From RPRI01 sp051233685 (lineage in GTDB: Bacteria; Desulfobacterota; Desulfobacteria; Desulfobacterales; RPRI01): a DNA stretch of 64,000 nt. The stretch lies in the NCBI RefSeq assembly GCF_051233685.1, contig NZ_JBAMMY010000185.1, positions 1 to 64,000 of the forward strand. The letters run 5' to 3'. Position numbers and translations under genes: made by a program. Below, piece after piece: positions 1 through 8,713 of the stretch; the stretch's first letter is position 1; the number at the start of each line of letters is the position of its first letter. The notes beneath the pieces were generated by a model that worked only from the letters and a program-made list of their open reading frames with translations, did no database searches and was not told where the DNA came from.

Positions 1-1100
1 AAAAGATTTTCCATAGCATACCACTGCTTGAATCCAGGGGGTACAGGCCATTGAAAATGACTTTTGAAGATCAACTACAGGCACTAATTTTTTTCCATCT
101 CCAGGAACATGAATCAGCTCGAGATCTTATTCAACACCTTAAAGAGGACGATTTTGCCAAAGAATGTATAGCTCCAAGTGGAGGTATTAGCCGCAGCAGC
201 TTTTCCGAAATTATCAATTCCCGCGGGCTTAAACAGCTTGAATATGTTTTTCAATCTCTTTGTACACAGGCACAAAATGTTCTACCCTCAAAACACTCAG
301 ATCTCGGTGAACTCGTTTCAATTGACGGGTCTTTGATTGATGCTGTTTTGTCCATGTACTGGGCAGATTACAGAAAAGGCGCTAAAAAGGCAAAAGGACA
401 TTTCGGCTTTGACATCAATCGCAAGATTCCTGTAAAAATTTATCTGACAGAAGGCAACGGCGCTGAACGTCCCTTTGTCAGGTCTATTCTTTCAGAAGGT
501 CAGACAGGGATCATGGACCGGGGATATCAATCACATAAAAACTTTGATCTTCTTCAGGATGAGAACAAACATTTTGTTTGCCGTATAAAAACAAAAACAA
601 CAAAAACCATTCTCGAAGAGCATACTGTTGATCCCAATAGCTATATTTTTTATGATGCCATGGTTCTTCTTGGCACCCCTGGAGTAAATCAGACCCAAAA
701 GCCCGTTCGGGTTGTTGGCTATAATATTGCCGGCGTCAAATATTTTGTGGCCACTGATCGTTATGACCTTACAGCCGAGCAGATTGCAACTGTTTATAAG
801 CTTAGATGGGATATTGAAACTTTTTTCAAATGGTGGAAAAAGCATTTAAAGGTGTACCACTTGATTGCTCGCAGTACATATGGCCTGATGGTTCAAATCT
901 TTGCAGGGTTAATAACCTATCTGCTTATGGCCATATACTGCCATGAACAATTTAAGGAGCCTGTATCAATAAAAAGGATTCGTCAGCTTAGAAACAATAT
1001 CCAGAATGAATTGCGTGCCTGTGGAAAAAATACACAGTCTGATAATCGAATTGTCAAAGAACAAACTTTATATGCAAAAACCTAACCGGACACTACTGCT
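1..1100 (+). mobile_element. IS4-family insertion sequence, left end outside window
   Basis: The transposase frame is open to the left edge and the stop lies at 1083-1085. Just after the stop is an ACCGGACACTACTG sequence at about 1084-1098, which resembles the terminal inverted repeat of IS4-type elements. This assignment is by resemblance, because the left terminus is not visible. About 230 bp without a gene follow before the next CDS. I see no intact promoter or RNA gene there. Confidence 0.6.
3..1085 (+). CDS. IS4-family DDE transposase, 5' end cut by window edge
   Basis: DNA transposase that would cut and paste its own insertion sequence. The reading frame is open from base 3, so the true start is left of the window. 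A TTG at 51 and an ATG at 57 are only internal candidates. Counting from the TTG, the catalytic D-D-E pattern is visible: D in VSIDGSLID (near 92), D in GIMDRGYQS (near 156), and E in KLRWDIETFFKWWKKHL (near 258). The last is the YREK-like motif of IS4 enzymes. The C-terminus ends in a basic tail and the frame is undamaged within the window, so the element may be functional if its left part is intact. Confidence 0.85.
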   Translation, partial: KIFHSIPLLESRGYRPLKMTFEDQLQALIFFHLQEHESARDLIQHLKEDDFAKECIAPSGGISRSSFSEIINSRGLKQLEYVFQSLCTQAQNVLPSKHSDLGELVSIDGSLIDAVLSMYWADYRKGAKKAKGHFGFDINRKIPVKIYLTEGNGAERPFVRSILSEGQTGIMDRGYQSHKNFDLLQDENKHFVCRIKTKTTKTILEEHTVDPNSYIFYDAMVLLGTPGVNQTQKPVRVVGYNIAGVKYFVATDRYDLTAEQIATVYKLRWDIETFFKWWKKHLKVYHLIARSTYGLMVQIFAGLITYLLMAIYCHEQFKEPVSIKRIRQLRNNIQNELRACGKNTQSDNRIVKEQTLYAKT

Positions 1101-1333
1101 TAACAATAGATTTCTTGTAATTTTTGGCAGAAAATTATCTTCTGCCGTTAAATAGCCGCAAGTTCCGGTATAATAAAAAACTCTTTTAATCAAAAATACG
1201 TATGTTGCGCATATTCAAAAAGGAAGTCATTCCCTGCGCATAACAACCCCCCCTGAAGTGTGCCTTGAATAACGTACCCATACCCAATTACAACCAAACG
1301 ATCGGAATATTATTATGACAAATGCTATAAATA

Positions 1334-1798
1334 TCAACAGGATTTTTTATGCAGGCAGATAAGGCTGGTTTTATTCCATCCGATATGATCGTAAAAACCA
1401 AGAGCTGCTGTGTTATCTTTATCGGCAAGAAGCGAAAGTCTTACGGCATTTCGGCTTTTTGCCCATTTTGTGATGTCTTCAAGCAATCTTTTTCCCACTC
1501 CCCTGCCCTGCCAATCCGGGCTCACAGCCATATCTTCCACCACAACGGATATACCACCTTCTGCTGTGGAAATCAGAGTCTGGGCAGTTGCCATCCCTAC
1601 AACCCGGCCCTTTATGTCGGCTACTTTAACACAGCGATGTTTGCCGCATCCGTCCAGCATCATATTAAGACCACGGCTTTGCCGGATGATATCAAATTTA
1701 AAATCCTTTTCTATAGAAAACAAAAGTTTCAACAACTCCAAAAGCTTATTGATATCTTTATGGCTTGCGTCACGTATAATTAAAGATGATACATCCAA
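1334..1798 (-). CDS. GNAT-family N-acetyltransferase
   Basis: Predicted cytosolic acetyl-CoA-dependent acetyltransferase of 154 aa, the usual length for a single GNAT domain. The acetyl-CoA-binding motif A is clear: VVVEDMAVSPDWQGRGVGKR, with the Q/R-x-x-G-x-G/A loop as QGRGVG, followed by a LLEDI helix. A downstream AALGFYDHIGW matches motif B. The substrate cannot be read from sequence. An ATG start sits just after a TTGGAGGATTA ribosome-binding site. It lies beyond the 3' end of the nif operon on the same strand, but nothing ties it functionally to nitrogen fixation. Confidence 0.85.
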   Translation of the reverse strand: MDVSSLIIRDASHKDINKLLELLKLLFSIEKDFKFDIIRQSRGLNMMLDGCGKHRCVKVADIKGRVVGMATAQTLISTAEGGISVVVEDMAVSPDWQGRGVGKRLLEDITKWAKSRNAVRLSLLADKDNTAALGFYDHIGWNKTSLICLHKKSC

Positions 1799-1921
1799 TT
1801 ATTAATCCTCCAACTTGATTCCGGCCCCCGGTAAAACAATTCCATAGCAGGCATTGCCGGAATAACAACAGGTTTGGATCTTTTCTAAATTGTTTGTGAA
1901 AAAGAAAGCCTGGATTCGAGT

Positions 1922-2293
1922 TTAAGTATCCAATGGTTTATTTTCTATTGATTTTATCTCGGCTCTTAACATCTTTTCAACCTCACCGATATCACCGTGA
2001 AGTATTGATAAGATTCGCTGATTGAGATAGCCCAGATCCCCGGATAATATTATCTGCATCTCTAATTCACTAGTTGCGCGATAGGCAATATATAATGATC
2101 TTAAATATTCAGAGGTTGTTTTTCTCCGGTAACCCTTTGCAATATTGCACGTAATAGATTGAGCCGCTTTTATCATTTGTGAGGTCAAACCAAATACATC
2201 CTTTTCGGGAAAAGTTTTTGTTACCTTATCGAGGTACATATATAGTTGATAAGACTTTTGCCAAACCTTTAATTCTTTATAATTTCTTGGCAT
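1922..2293 (-). CDS. four-helix-bundle protein (S23/TIGR02436-like)
   Basis: About 123 aa from the ATG at 2293, which has AAGGA nine bases upstream. The frame extends to a GTG at 2335 but that has no visible ribosome-binding site. The start NYKELKVWQKSYQL and later LTSQMIKAAQSITCNIAKGY are hallmarks of the four-helix-bundle family first seen in 23S rRNA intervening sequences. Free-standing copies are common in Desulfobacterota and their function is unknown. No rRNA flanks it here, so an rRNA insertion is excluded. It lies 98 bp downstream of the nifX-like gene and may be read through from the nif operon. Confidence 0.75.
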   Translation of the reverse strand: MPRNYKELKVWQKSYQLYMYLDKVTKTFPEKDVFGLTSQMIKAAQSITCNIAKGYRRKTTSEYLRSLYIAYRATSELEMQIILSGDLGYLNQRILSILHGDIGEVEKMLRAEIKSIENKPLDT

Positions 2294-2390
2294 TTCGCTT
2301 AAATCCTTGAACCTTTGAATAGTCGCATGGACCACAGGGATTTTGGTGATCCATGCGATTTAATCCAATAACACAAAGAGAAGGAAAATG

Positions 2391-2711
2391 TTATTGGCCG
2401 GATATTTCTTTAATCAGTCCGTTAAAGACAATGGGTTCAATTCCCATCTCTCTTAGCTTTGCAGCAGGCAGTTCACCGATCCTGCTCATATAGATTTTTT
2501 TACAGTCTGCTATAAGTGATGAAATGCGATTAAATTTATCGGGATCGAATTCATGGTTCGGATCATTTACTGAAAAATTTTCCGTGGGTCTCTCTTCAAT
2601 AAAGTCAATCCCGCCCTTTAAATCATATATTAAAAACCGCTTAGCCTTTCCGAAATGCTCATCCACATAAATTGCATCGGTTGAAACAACTGCGATACGG
2701 GTTTTGTTCAT
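2391..2711 (-). CDS. NifX/NifB-C-type Fe-Mo cofactor-binding domain protein
   Basis: Small cytosolic protein (106 aa) of the dinitrogenase iron-molybdenum cofactor family (NifX, NafY core and NifB C-terminus). Such proteins are thought to bind NifB-co or precursors during FeMo-co assembly. Visible family features are the N-terminal IAVVSTD strand, the VDEHFGKAKRFLIYD segment with the conserved His, and a Rossmann-like alternation to the end. The start is placed at ATG 2711, since GGAGGGG lies six bases before it; a TTG five codons upstream is itself part of that ribosome-binding site. It is the last gene of the nif run, 180 bp after nifB, separated by a repeat element. Confidence 0.85.
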   Translation of the reverse strand: MNKTRIAVVSTDAIYVDEHFGKAKRFLIYDLKGGIDFIEERPTENFSVNDPNHEFDPDKFNRISSLIADCKKIYMSRIGELPAAKLREMGIEPIVFNGLIKEISGQ

Positions 2712-2737
2712 TTTATTCCCCTCCAATTAGTTTTTTA

Positions 2738-2880
2738 GAGTCAGTTTTAAAACATTACAGTTTTTCAAGCTCAAGGCGGGCGAAAATTTTAACCACAGGA
2801 AATAATAGGGTATTTAGATGGTTAAAATTTTCGCCCAAGACAAAGATCGGCCAAAATGGAGCGTTTTAAAATTGGCTGAC
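2738..2880. repeat. MITE-like dispersed inverted-repeat element, copy 1
   Basis: A 143-bp AT-rich non-coding block between nifB and the nifX-like gene. Its ends are imperfect inverted repeats (GAGTCAGTTTTAAAAC on the left, GTTTTAAAATTGGCTGAC on the right). It contains an internal inverted pair built on GGGCGAAAATTTTAACC and GGTTAAAATTTTCGCCC. The same element occurs in the opposite orientation at 53497-53660. It has no coding capacity. Confidence 0.75.
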
Positions 2881-2890
2881 CTTATATAAA

Positions 2891-4165
2891 TTATCCGCAC
2901 CCCATCCCGGTTCCACCGCAACCGGAAGGATTGAATTTACGGCTTTTAAACTTGCTTAGATCTCCGCCTTCAAAAACAGCATCCAATCCTTCATCAATAA
3001 AGCCCTCCATTTCAATAGGCAGTATTCCGGCAAGTTCAAGAATCTGTTTTGGTCGGTCTCCAAGTGCGCTGGTAAGGATTGCACGACAATCCTTAACAGT
3101 ATCTTTCAACTGATTCCACCTGTCGTCTCCTCCTCCCGGTTTCGGCGCATACCTGATATCCACAAGCTTATAACCATCGAAACTTTTTCCGTAAATCATG
3201 AAACGATCAGCTTCTCCCAGGTGCATGTTGACAAGAGTCCCTTCCATAGAAGCAACCGCTACATAAGGCTTATTTTCATTATCCTTTTCTTTTATTGCAG
3301 TACATTCCGACAGGCATCCCTGGAACTCAACGATACGGTCTTCACCCAAAAGTCCTACAGCATCAGCACGGCACCTGGTACAATGCTTCATCTGTGAAAC
3401 ATATTTCCCGGCTTCCTCTCTGATCCGCGATACAAGTCCGTTACCCGGTTCTTTTATTGTTTCAAATTCAGAGCCGGGACTTGGAAACATCGCAATAGCA
3501 TTCATAATATCGACTTTTAAATGCCTCATCTCCTTTGCGATTTCGATGATGTGCTCATCATTTATGCCCGGAACTATTATTGAGTTAATCTTAACCGTTA
3601 TATTTTTTTCCTTTAACTTTTTAATTGACTCAAGCTGGCGTTCAATAAGCTTTTCAGCCGCTTTTTCTTTTCTGTACAGTACTTTTCCATCCCTTGCCCA
3701 GGAATAAATTTTTCCGCCTATAACAGGATCAAGAGCATTTACCGTAATAGTGACATGTGTCAGGTTGAGTCCGCTCAGTTCATCGATATAGGGTAATAGA
3801 CCCATTCCATTTGTGGCAAGACAAAGTATAATATCCGGAAACTGTTTATTAATAAGTCTTAAGGTTTCCATTGTTTCTTCCGGATTGGCGAAAGGATCTC
3901 CCGGTCCGGCAATACCGGCTACCGTTATACGTGGTTCCTTTATAAGAACTCTTTTCAGATAATCAACAGCCTGTAAAGGTGAAAGAACAGCACTGGTAAC
4001 TCCGGGCCTGCTTTCGTTCAGACAATCGTATTTCCGGTTACAGTAATTGCACTTTATATTACATTTTGGGGCCACAGGAAGGTGGACCCGTCCGAATTTA
4101 TGTTTTACTTCTTTATTAAAACAGGGGTGTGCGTCCAGGTTCATTAGCTGCTCCTTTATCGTCAA
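2891..4165 (-). CDS. nifB: nitrogenase cofactor biosynthesis protein NifB
   Basis: Radical SAM enzyme that builds NifB-co, the 8Fe-9S-C precursor of FeMo-co, by inserting a SAM-derived carbide into fused 4Fe-4S clusters. The SAM-cluster motif is C35-x3-C39-x2-C42 in PKCNIKCNYCNRKYDC. GIAGPGDPFANPEETM is the GGEP-like SAM-binding segment. A CTRCRADAVG stretch near 263 carries further cluster cysteines. Residues about 300-410 are a fused NifX-like domain (YVAVASMEG, MHLGEADRFMIYG). The tail is Gly/Cys-rich (SGCGGTGMGCG). At 424 aa it is the two-domain architecture. It starts 4 bp after nifN ends, so it is probably translated from the same transcript. Confidence 0.97.
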   Translation of the reverse strand: MTIKEQLMNLDAHPCFNKEVKHKFGRVHLPVAPKCNIKCNYCNRKYDCLNESRPGVTSAVLSPLQAVDYLKRVLIKEPRITVAGIAGPGDPFANPEETMETLRLINKQFPDIILCLATNGMGLLPYIDELSGLNLTHVTITVNALDPVIGGKIYSWARDGKVLYRKEKAAEKLIERQLESIKKLKEKNITVKINSIIVPGINDEHIIEIAKEMRHLKVDIMNAIAMFPSPGSEFETIKEPGNGLVSRIREEAGKYVSQMKHCTRCRADAVGLLGEDRIVEFQGCLSECTAIKEKDNENKPYVAVASMEGTLVNMHLGEADRFMIYGKSFDGYKLVDIRYAPKPGGGDDRWNQLKDTVKDCRAILTSALGDRPKQILELAGILPIEMEGFIDEGLDAVFEGGDLSKFKSRKFNPSGCGGTGMGCG

Positions 4166-4169
4166 TCAC

Positions 4170-5528
4170 TTACATATAAGAGTATCCAACAGGTGAATCA
4201 TTCTGCTTCTTTTCTATTACTAAATTAACAAGTTCATCAAGCAGGGCCTGTGCCCCGCGATATCCCAGGTGGAGAATACGCTGGCCGCCTATACGATCAT
4301 GAACAGGAAATCCTACCCGCATCAGGGGAATACCATATTTTTTAGCCAGACTGTATCCTTTACTGTGCCCGATAAGAATATCCGGTTTTAATTCTGCAGC
4401 CTCTTCTCCGATATCATAAAAATCAACGCCATCACGGACTATCGGCAGATCGACAAGCCCTTTTGTAACCGACGTAATTTCTTTTTCCAGCTTTTTACTT
4501 TTTCCACCCGAGGCGCAAAGAACCGGCTGCACCCCCATCTCTGCGAGAAATGAGGTAAGACCAACTACCAGATCTTCTTCCCCATAGACAACAGCTTTGC
4601 AGCCAAAGATATATTTATGTGAATCCACATAGGAATCTATTAGTCTTCCGCGTTCAAGAACATGCTTTTCAGGTGATTTGCACCCTGAAATTTCTTCCAG
4701 AACCGAGAAAAATTCATCACTTTCCCTCAGCCCGATCGGCATCCCGAGAGAATAGTTTTTAACGCCGAAACGTGAATCCAGAAGTTTTCCGGCAGTTGGA
4801 TTATCAAAAATCGTACGCCCGAATTCAATACTTGCCCGGGCCTTTCCCATGCTTCTTATTTTAGATAGCGGAGTCCCGCCTTCGGATATCTTCTGATAAT
4901 CAAGCAGAGCCGGGCCATCCAAAGATTCCGAGATATCAGGCAGTACTACTACTTCAAGGTTAAAATCTGATAAAAGTTCCTTCAGATAACGTATGTCTGC
5001 CGGAGAAACAAAACCCGGCAGCAGGTTTATGGATTCATCTCTCCCATATTCTGTTGCGATCTGATCAACAAGCGCCCTTACAGCATCATGGAAACCTTCC
5101 ATATGCGTACCGCCATAGCTGGGTGTGGAAACATTTACCAGAAGCGGAGAATTATCGGATTCAAAAAGAGCTTTTTCCTCTTCGCGAAACTGTTTGATAA
5201 TAGATGGGACATCATCACCGATTGTTTCAGTTAAACATGTTGTGGCGATACCGATCATCTTTGCCCCATACTTTGTGGTTACATTTTTGATTCCCTGCTT
5301 TAAGTTCGGTCCTCCGCCGAATATAGCATTTTTTTCTCCCAGCGAAGAAGATGCTATATCCATCGGTTCCCTGAAATGGCTTATAATATAGCGTCGCATA
5401 TATGTTGCGCATCCCTGTGATCCGTGCAGAAACGGCACAGCCCCTTCAACACCCTTAAAAGCAAGACATGCCCCGATAGGTTTGCATAATTTACATGCGT
5501 TTGTTGTTGACGTATAGTTATCAGACAT
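4170..5528 (-). CDS. nifN: nitrogenase iron-molybdenum cofactor scaffold NifN
   Basis: Beta-like subunit of the NifEN scaffold on which NifB-co is matured to FeMo-co with Mo and homocitrate. The 452-aa protein has the NifK/NifN fold signatures: NACKLCKPIGACLAFKGVEG near the N-terminus, PFLHGSQGCATYMRRYIISH around 32-51, and ATTCLTETIGDDVPSII near 95-111. The short N-terminus and retained cysteines are typical of NifN. It overlaps the end of nifE by 8 bp, which suggests coupled translation and stoichiometric NifE/NifN production. Confidence 0.95.
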   Translation of the reverse strand: MSDNYTSTTNACKLCKPIGACLAFKGVEGAVPFLHGSQGCATYMRRYIISHFREPMDIASSSLGEKNAIFGGGPNLKQGIKNVTTKYGAKMIGIATTCLTETIGDDVPSIIKQFREEEKALFESDNSPLLVNVSTPSYGGTHMEGFHDAVRALVDQIATEYGRDESINLLPGFVSPADIRYLKELLSDFNLEVVVLPDISESLDGPALLDYQKISEGGTPLSKIRSMGKARASIEFGRTIFDNPTAGKLLDSRFGVKNYSLGMPIGLRESDEFFSVLEEISGCKSPEKHVLERGRLIDSYVDSHKYIFGCKAVVYGEEDLVVGLTSFLAEMGVQPVLCASGGKSKKLEKEITSVTKGLVDLPIVRDGVDFYDIGEEAAELKPDILIGHSKGYSLAKKYGIPLMRVGFPVHDRIGGQRILHLGYRGAQALLDELVNLVIEKKQNDSPVGYSYM

Positions 5529-6891
5529 TTTTCACATCTCCTGTAGTATTGCGGGGGACAAAACGCCATACCGGGCTCATTACGGTGTTAAAAACTTCTT
5601 TGGCAAAATTGAGCATGCCTTCAAAACCTTCCAGCCCGATTTTTCTTTCATGGTTGTGATCACAAAATCCCACACCAAGCTTATAGGCAATCGGGCGTTC
5701 CTTGACTCCTCCGATAAACAGATCCACTCCTTTTTCCTTTATAAACTGCGAAAGCTCTAACGGATTGGTGTCATCGACTATTATGGTGCCGGGATCCGTT
5801 ATCTGCTCAAGCTCGGCATAGTCTTCCTTGGTACCGGTCTGAGACCCTACCATTACGACTTTCATTCCCAGATGCCTGAGTGCCTTTACCAGAGAAAAAG
5901 CCTTGAATGACCCGCCGACATATATGGCTGCTTTTTTTCCTTCCAGGGCTTTTTTAAATTTTTTCAATTCAGGATAAAGAACCTTCAATTCGTCTTTAAC
6001 AAGTTCTTTGGTTTTTTCTATCATTTCCTTATCACCGAAAAAATTTGCAACATCATAAAGAGCCTGGGCCATATCTTCCACACCGAAATATGAGACTCTT
6101 AAATGGGGGATACCGTAGGTTTCCTCCATCATTTTAGCAAGATCCATAGTAGAGCCTGAACACTGGACAACATTGAGTTTTGCTCCATGGGCTCTTTTTA
6201 TATCTGCTATCCGCCCGTCCCCGGTGATATTGGCGACAACCTCAACTCCCATACGTTTGAAATAATCTCTGATTAACCAGATTTCTCCGGCAAGATTAAA
6301 GTCGCCAAGAATATTAAGGCTGTATGGAGATATATTATCAGTTTCGCCTGTTCCCACCAGCCTGAAAAGGGCTTTGCACGCGGCGTTATATCCTTCACGC
6401 TTATTACCTTTAAGACCTTCAGACTGAACCGGAATAACCGGAATTTTCTTTTCTTCGCTGACTTTGCGGCATACGGCTTCCAGATCATCTCCGATAATTC
6501 CGACTATGCAAGTGGAATAAACAAATGCCGCATTAGGTCCATGAAGGTCGATAAGCTCATTTAATGCTTTGTAAAGTTTTTTTTCACCACCGAAAATGAC
6601 ATCTTTTTCCTGCAGGTCAGTACTAAAACTAAGCCGGTGGAGTTCGGGGCCTGATGACAGCGCACCTCTGATATCCCAGGTATAGACTGCGCAGCCTATG
6701 GGGCCATGTACCAGATGCAGTGCATCTGCAATCGGGTACAATACTACCCTGGAGCCGCAAAAAACACACGCTCTCTGGCTTATCGCTCCGGCCAGGCTAT
6801 CGCGGTTACAATCGATATTAAATGGTGTTTCACCTTTACGGTGGATCTGATTTTCTCTCTCTTCAAAAATTACAGGTGCAGTTGTTTCCAT
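5521..6891 (-). CDS. nifE: nitrogenase iron-molybdenum cofactor scaffold NifE
   Basis: Alpha-like subunit of the NifEN scaffold (456 aa). Diagnostic sequence includes DCNRDSLAGAISQRACVFCG, LVHGPIGCAVYTWDIRGA and YSTCIVGIIGDDLEAVCRKV, which carry cluster cysteines comparable with those of NifD. The SQRACVFCG stretch distinguishes NifE from NifD. The C-terminal half has the Rossmann-like domains of the family (AAIYVGGSFKAFSLVKALRH). It lies 28 bp after the small ferredoxin gene and overlaps nifN at its 3' end. Confidence 0.95.
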   Translation of the reverse strand: METTAPVIFEERENQIHRKGETPFNIDCNRDSLAGAISQRACVFCGSRVVLYPIADALHLVHGPIGCAVYTWDIRGALSSGPELHRLSFSTDLQEKDVIFGGEKKLYKALNELIDLHGPNAAFVYSTCIVGIIGDDLEAVCRKVSEEKKIPVIPVQSEGLKGNKREGYNAACKALFRLVGTGETDNISPYSLNILGDFNLAGEIWLIRDYFKRMGVEVVANITGDGRIADIKRAHGAKLNVVQCSGSTMDLAKMMEETYGIPHLRVSYFGVEDMAQALYDVANFFGDKEMIEKTKELVKDELKVLYPELKKFKKALEGKKAAIYVGGSFKAFSLVKALRHLGMKVVMVGSQTGTKEDYAELEQITDPGTIIVDDTNPLELSQFIKEKGVDLFIGGVKERPIAYKLGVGFCDHNHERKIGLEGFEGMLNFAKEVFNTVMSPVWRFVPRNTTGDVKNV

Positions 6892-6919
6892 TTTTTCACC
6901 TCATGACATCATAATACCA

Positions 6920-7222
6920 TTACGTAATCAGGTATTTTTCCGCTGCTACTCCTTCTTCAAGGGCATCAAGTATTTCATCAACTTCAGCTTCCCCGTTAAC
7001 ATTCCCATACCATATCCCCTGGGGATATATGACCATAGCCGGGCCATCGTCACATCGGTTAAGACAACCCGAACTGGATACCATTGCATTTAAACCCCGG
7101 TCTACCAATTCCTCCTGTAGATATGGGATAAGATTGGGTGACTCTTTACGCAGGCATTTGCCTTTGGCTTCAATACCTCGAAAACTGCAACACACAAATA
7201 TATGATAATCAGGTTTTTCCAT
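6920..7222 (-). CDS. thioredoxin-like [2Fe-2S] ferredoxin
   Basis: Predicted small soluble electron carrier of 100 aa. It has the C-x11/12-C start (VCCSFRGIEAKGKC) and a second pair in SSGCLNRCDDGPAM, the ligand pattern of thioredoxin-fold 2Fe-2S ferredoxins. The family includes nif-linked examples and Shethna-type protective proteins. ATG 7222 is preferred over ATG 7228 because AAGGAG then lies eight bases upstream rather than two. Its place between nifK and nifE, same strand and short gaps, makes a role in nitrogenase electron supply, protection or cofactor assembly likely. Which one is not readable from sequence. Confidence 0.85.
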   Translation of the reverse strand: MEKPDYHIFVCCSFRGIEAKGKCLRKESPNLIPYLQEELVDRGLNAMVSSSGCLNRCDDGPAMVIYPQGIWYGNVNGEAEVDEILDALEEGVAAEKYLIT

Positions 7223-7259
7223 TTTCATAACTCCTTGTATAGACTTTCAGATTCAGATT

Positions 7260-8639
7260 TTACATTACAAGTTCAAATTCTATATCGCTAGCATCTCTAT
7301 CTTTTCTATCCAAAAGCGCGTTTAAGATTTTTTCCAGCAGCCTGATACCTCCCCTGTAACCCACCGTAGGAAAGTAGCTGTGTCCGATCCGATCCAGTAT
7401 CGGAAAGCCATGCCTTATAAAAGGTATGTCTTCATCCCGTGCAATATACTTTACATAAGTGTTTCCGATAAGCAGATCTACCGGCTCATTTTTAATCCAC
7501 TGATGAAAGAGAAACATATCTCCCGGCACTTTAATTTTTACTTCACCAGGAACTTCTGCTGTTATCTCCCTTAATTCCTCTTCAAACTTTTTTCCTGCCG
7601 GACTGCCTGTAACCATGTAAACAGGATGCATATCAATGGATACCAGAAATTTTGCAAGCGCCATAATCTGGTCCGGGTCTCCCACAAGACCAACCCTCTT
7701 GCCATAAAAATACTGGTGCATATCAGCGATAATATCCAGCATCTGACCTCTTTCAAAGTTAATGGAATCCGGCACATTGACATTAGCCATGCATCTGAGC
7801 TGATCTATGAATGCGTCAGTTGCGTGCAAGCCGATCGGCAAATCAAGTATTTCACATCTGACTTTGCATTTAACATCCAAAGCTTTTGCCGCAGCACTTG
7901 ATGCCTGTGGCCCTAAAGCTATGGTTCCTATACTGCTTCCTGTCATCTTCAGTTCTTCAATTGATACCCCACCATCAGGAAACATCTTATACTTTCCTGT
8001 CATGGGGCCGTTTAACACCTTTGATGTGTCGGGAAACATTATTGTCCTGATTCCCATTTCAGCAGCAAGCCTTTTCATCTCTTCCATATCCGAGGGTTCC
8101 ACAAATCCTGGAATAAGGTTTACGATTTTGTTTTTAGACCCATTATATTCGGAAAAATAATCTACCATTGCCCGTGTCATATTTGAAAAACCGGTAACAT
8201 GTGATCCAACATAACTCGGTGTATTTGTATGAATAACGTATTTTCCCTCAGGCACTTTACCCTCGGCCCTTGCCTTGTTGATTATCTGGGGCAAGTCGTC
8301 TCCGATAGTTTCGGAAAGACATGTTGTATGAACGGCAATCACAGCTGGATTATAAACCGTAAAAATGTTGTCAATAGACTGAAGCAGGTTCGCCTGACCA
8401 CCGAAAACAGAGGCTCCCTCTGTAAACGCGCTGGTTGCGGCTATAACCGGTTCCTTGAAATGACGCGTCAGCGTGCTGCGATGATATGCATAACAGCCCT
8501 GGGAACCGTGGCTGTGGGGTAAACATCCGTGAATCCCAAGAGCGGCATACATGGCTCCTATCGGCTGACAGGTCTTTGCCGGATTCACTGACAGCGCATT
8601 TCGTTCTTTTATTTCATCGGTTGTATGTCTTAGAAGCAT
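7260..8639 (-). CDS. nifK: nitrogenase MoFe protein beta subunit NifK
   Basis: Beta subunit of dinitrogenase (459 aa), which with NifD holds the P-cluster that relays electrons to FeMo-co. P-cluster ligands appear as C24 (AKTCQPIGAM), C49 (HGSQGCYAYH) and C107 (HTTCLSETIGDD). The protein lacks the roughly 50-residue N-terminal extension of Azotobacter NifK. Together with the NifD insertion and the nifI genes, this fits the group III (clostridial, archaeal, Desulfobacterota) Mo-nitrogenases. It starts 74 bp after nifD on the same strand. Confidence 0.97.
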   Translation of the reverse strand: MLLRHTTDEIKERNALSVNPAKTCQPIGAMYAALGIHGCLPHSHGSQGCYAYHRSTLTRHFKEPVIAATSAFTEGASVFGGQANLLQSIDNIFTVYNPAVIAVHTTCLSETIGDDLPQIINKARAEGKVPEGKYVIHTNTPSYVGSHVTGFSNMTRAMVDYFSEYNGSKNKIVNLIPGFVEPSDMEEMKRLAAEMGIRTIMFPDTSKVLNGPMTGKYKMFPDGGVSIEELKMTGSSIGTIALGPQASSAAAKALDVKCKVRCEILDLPIGLHATDAFIDQLRCMANVNVPDSINFERGQMLDIIADMHQYFYGKRVGLVGDPDQIMALAKFLVSIDMHPVYMVTGSPAGKKFEEELREITAEVPGEVKIKVPGDMFLFHQWIKNEPVDLLIGNTYVKYIARDEDIPFIRHGFPILDRIGHSYFPTVGYRGGIRLLEKILNALLDRKDRDASDIEFELVM

Positions 8640-8713
8640 TTCTCTGTCCTTTTATTATATTTAATTCTAAAAATGGTTTCAGGCCAATGGCAGAGCATAA
8701 TCGAAATTTACAT

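Noticed and set aside
1922..2335. 23S rRNA intervening-sequence protein as sign of an rRNA gene
   Set aside because: No rRNA sequence flanks the four-helix-bundle gene.
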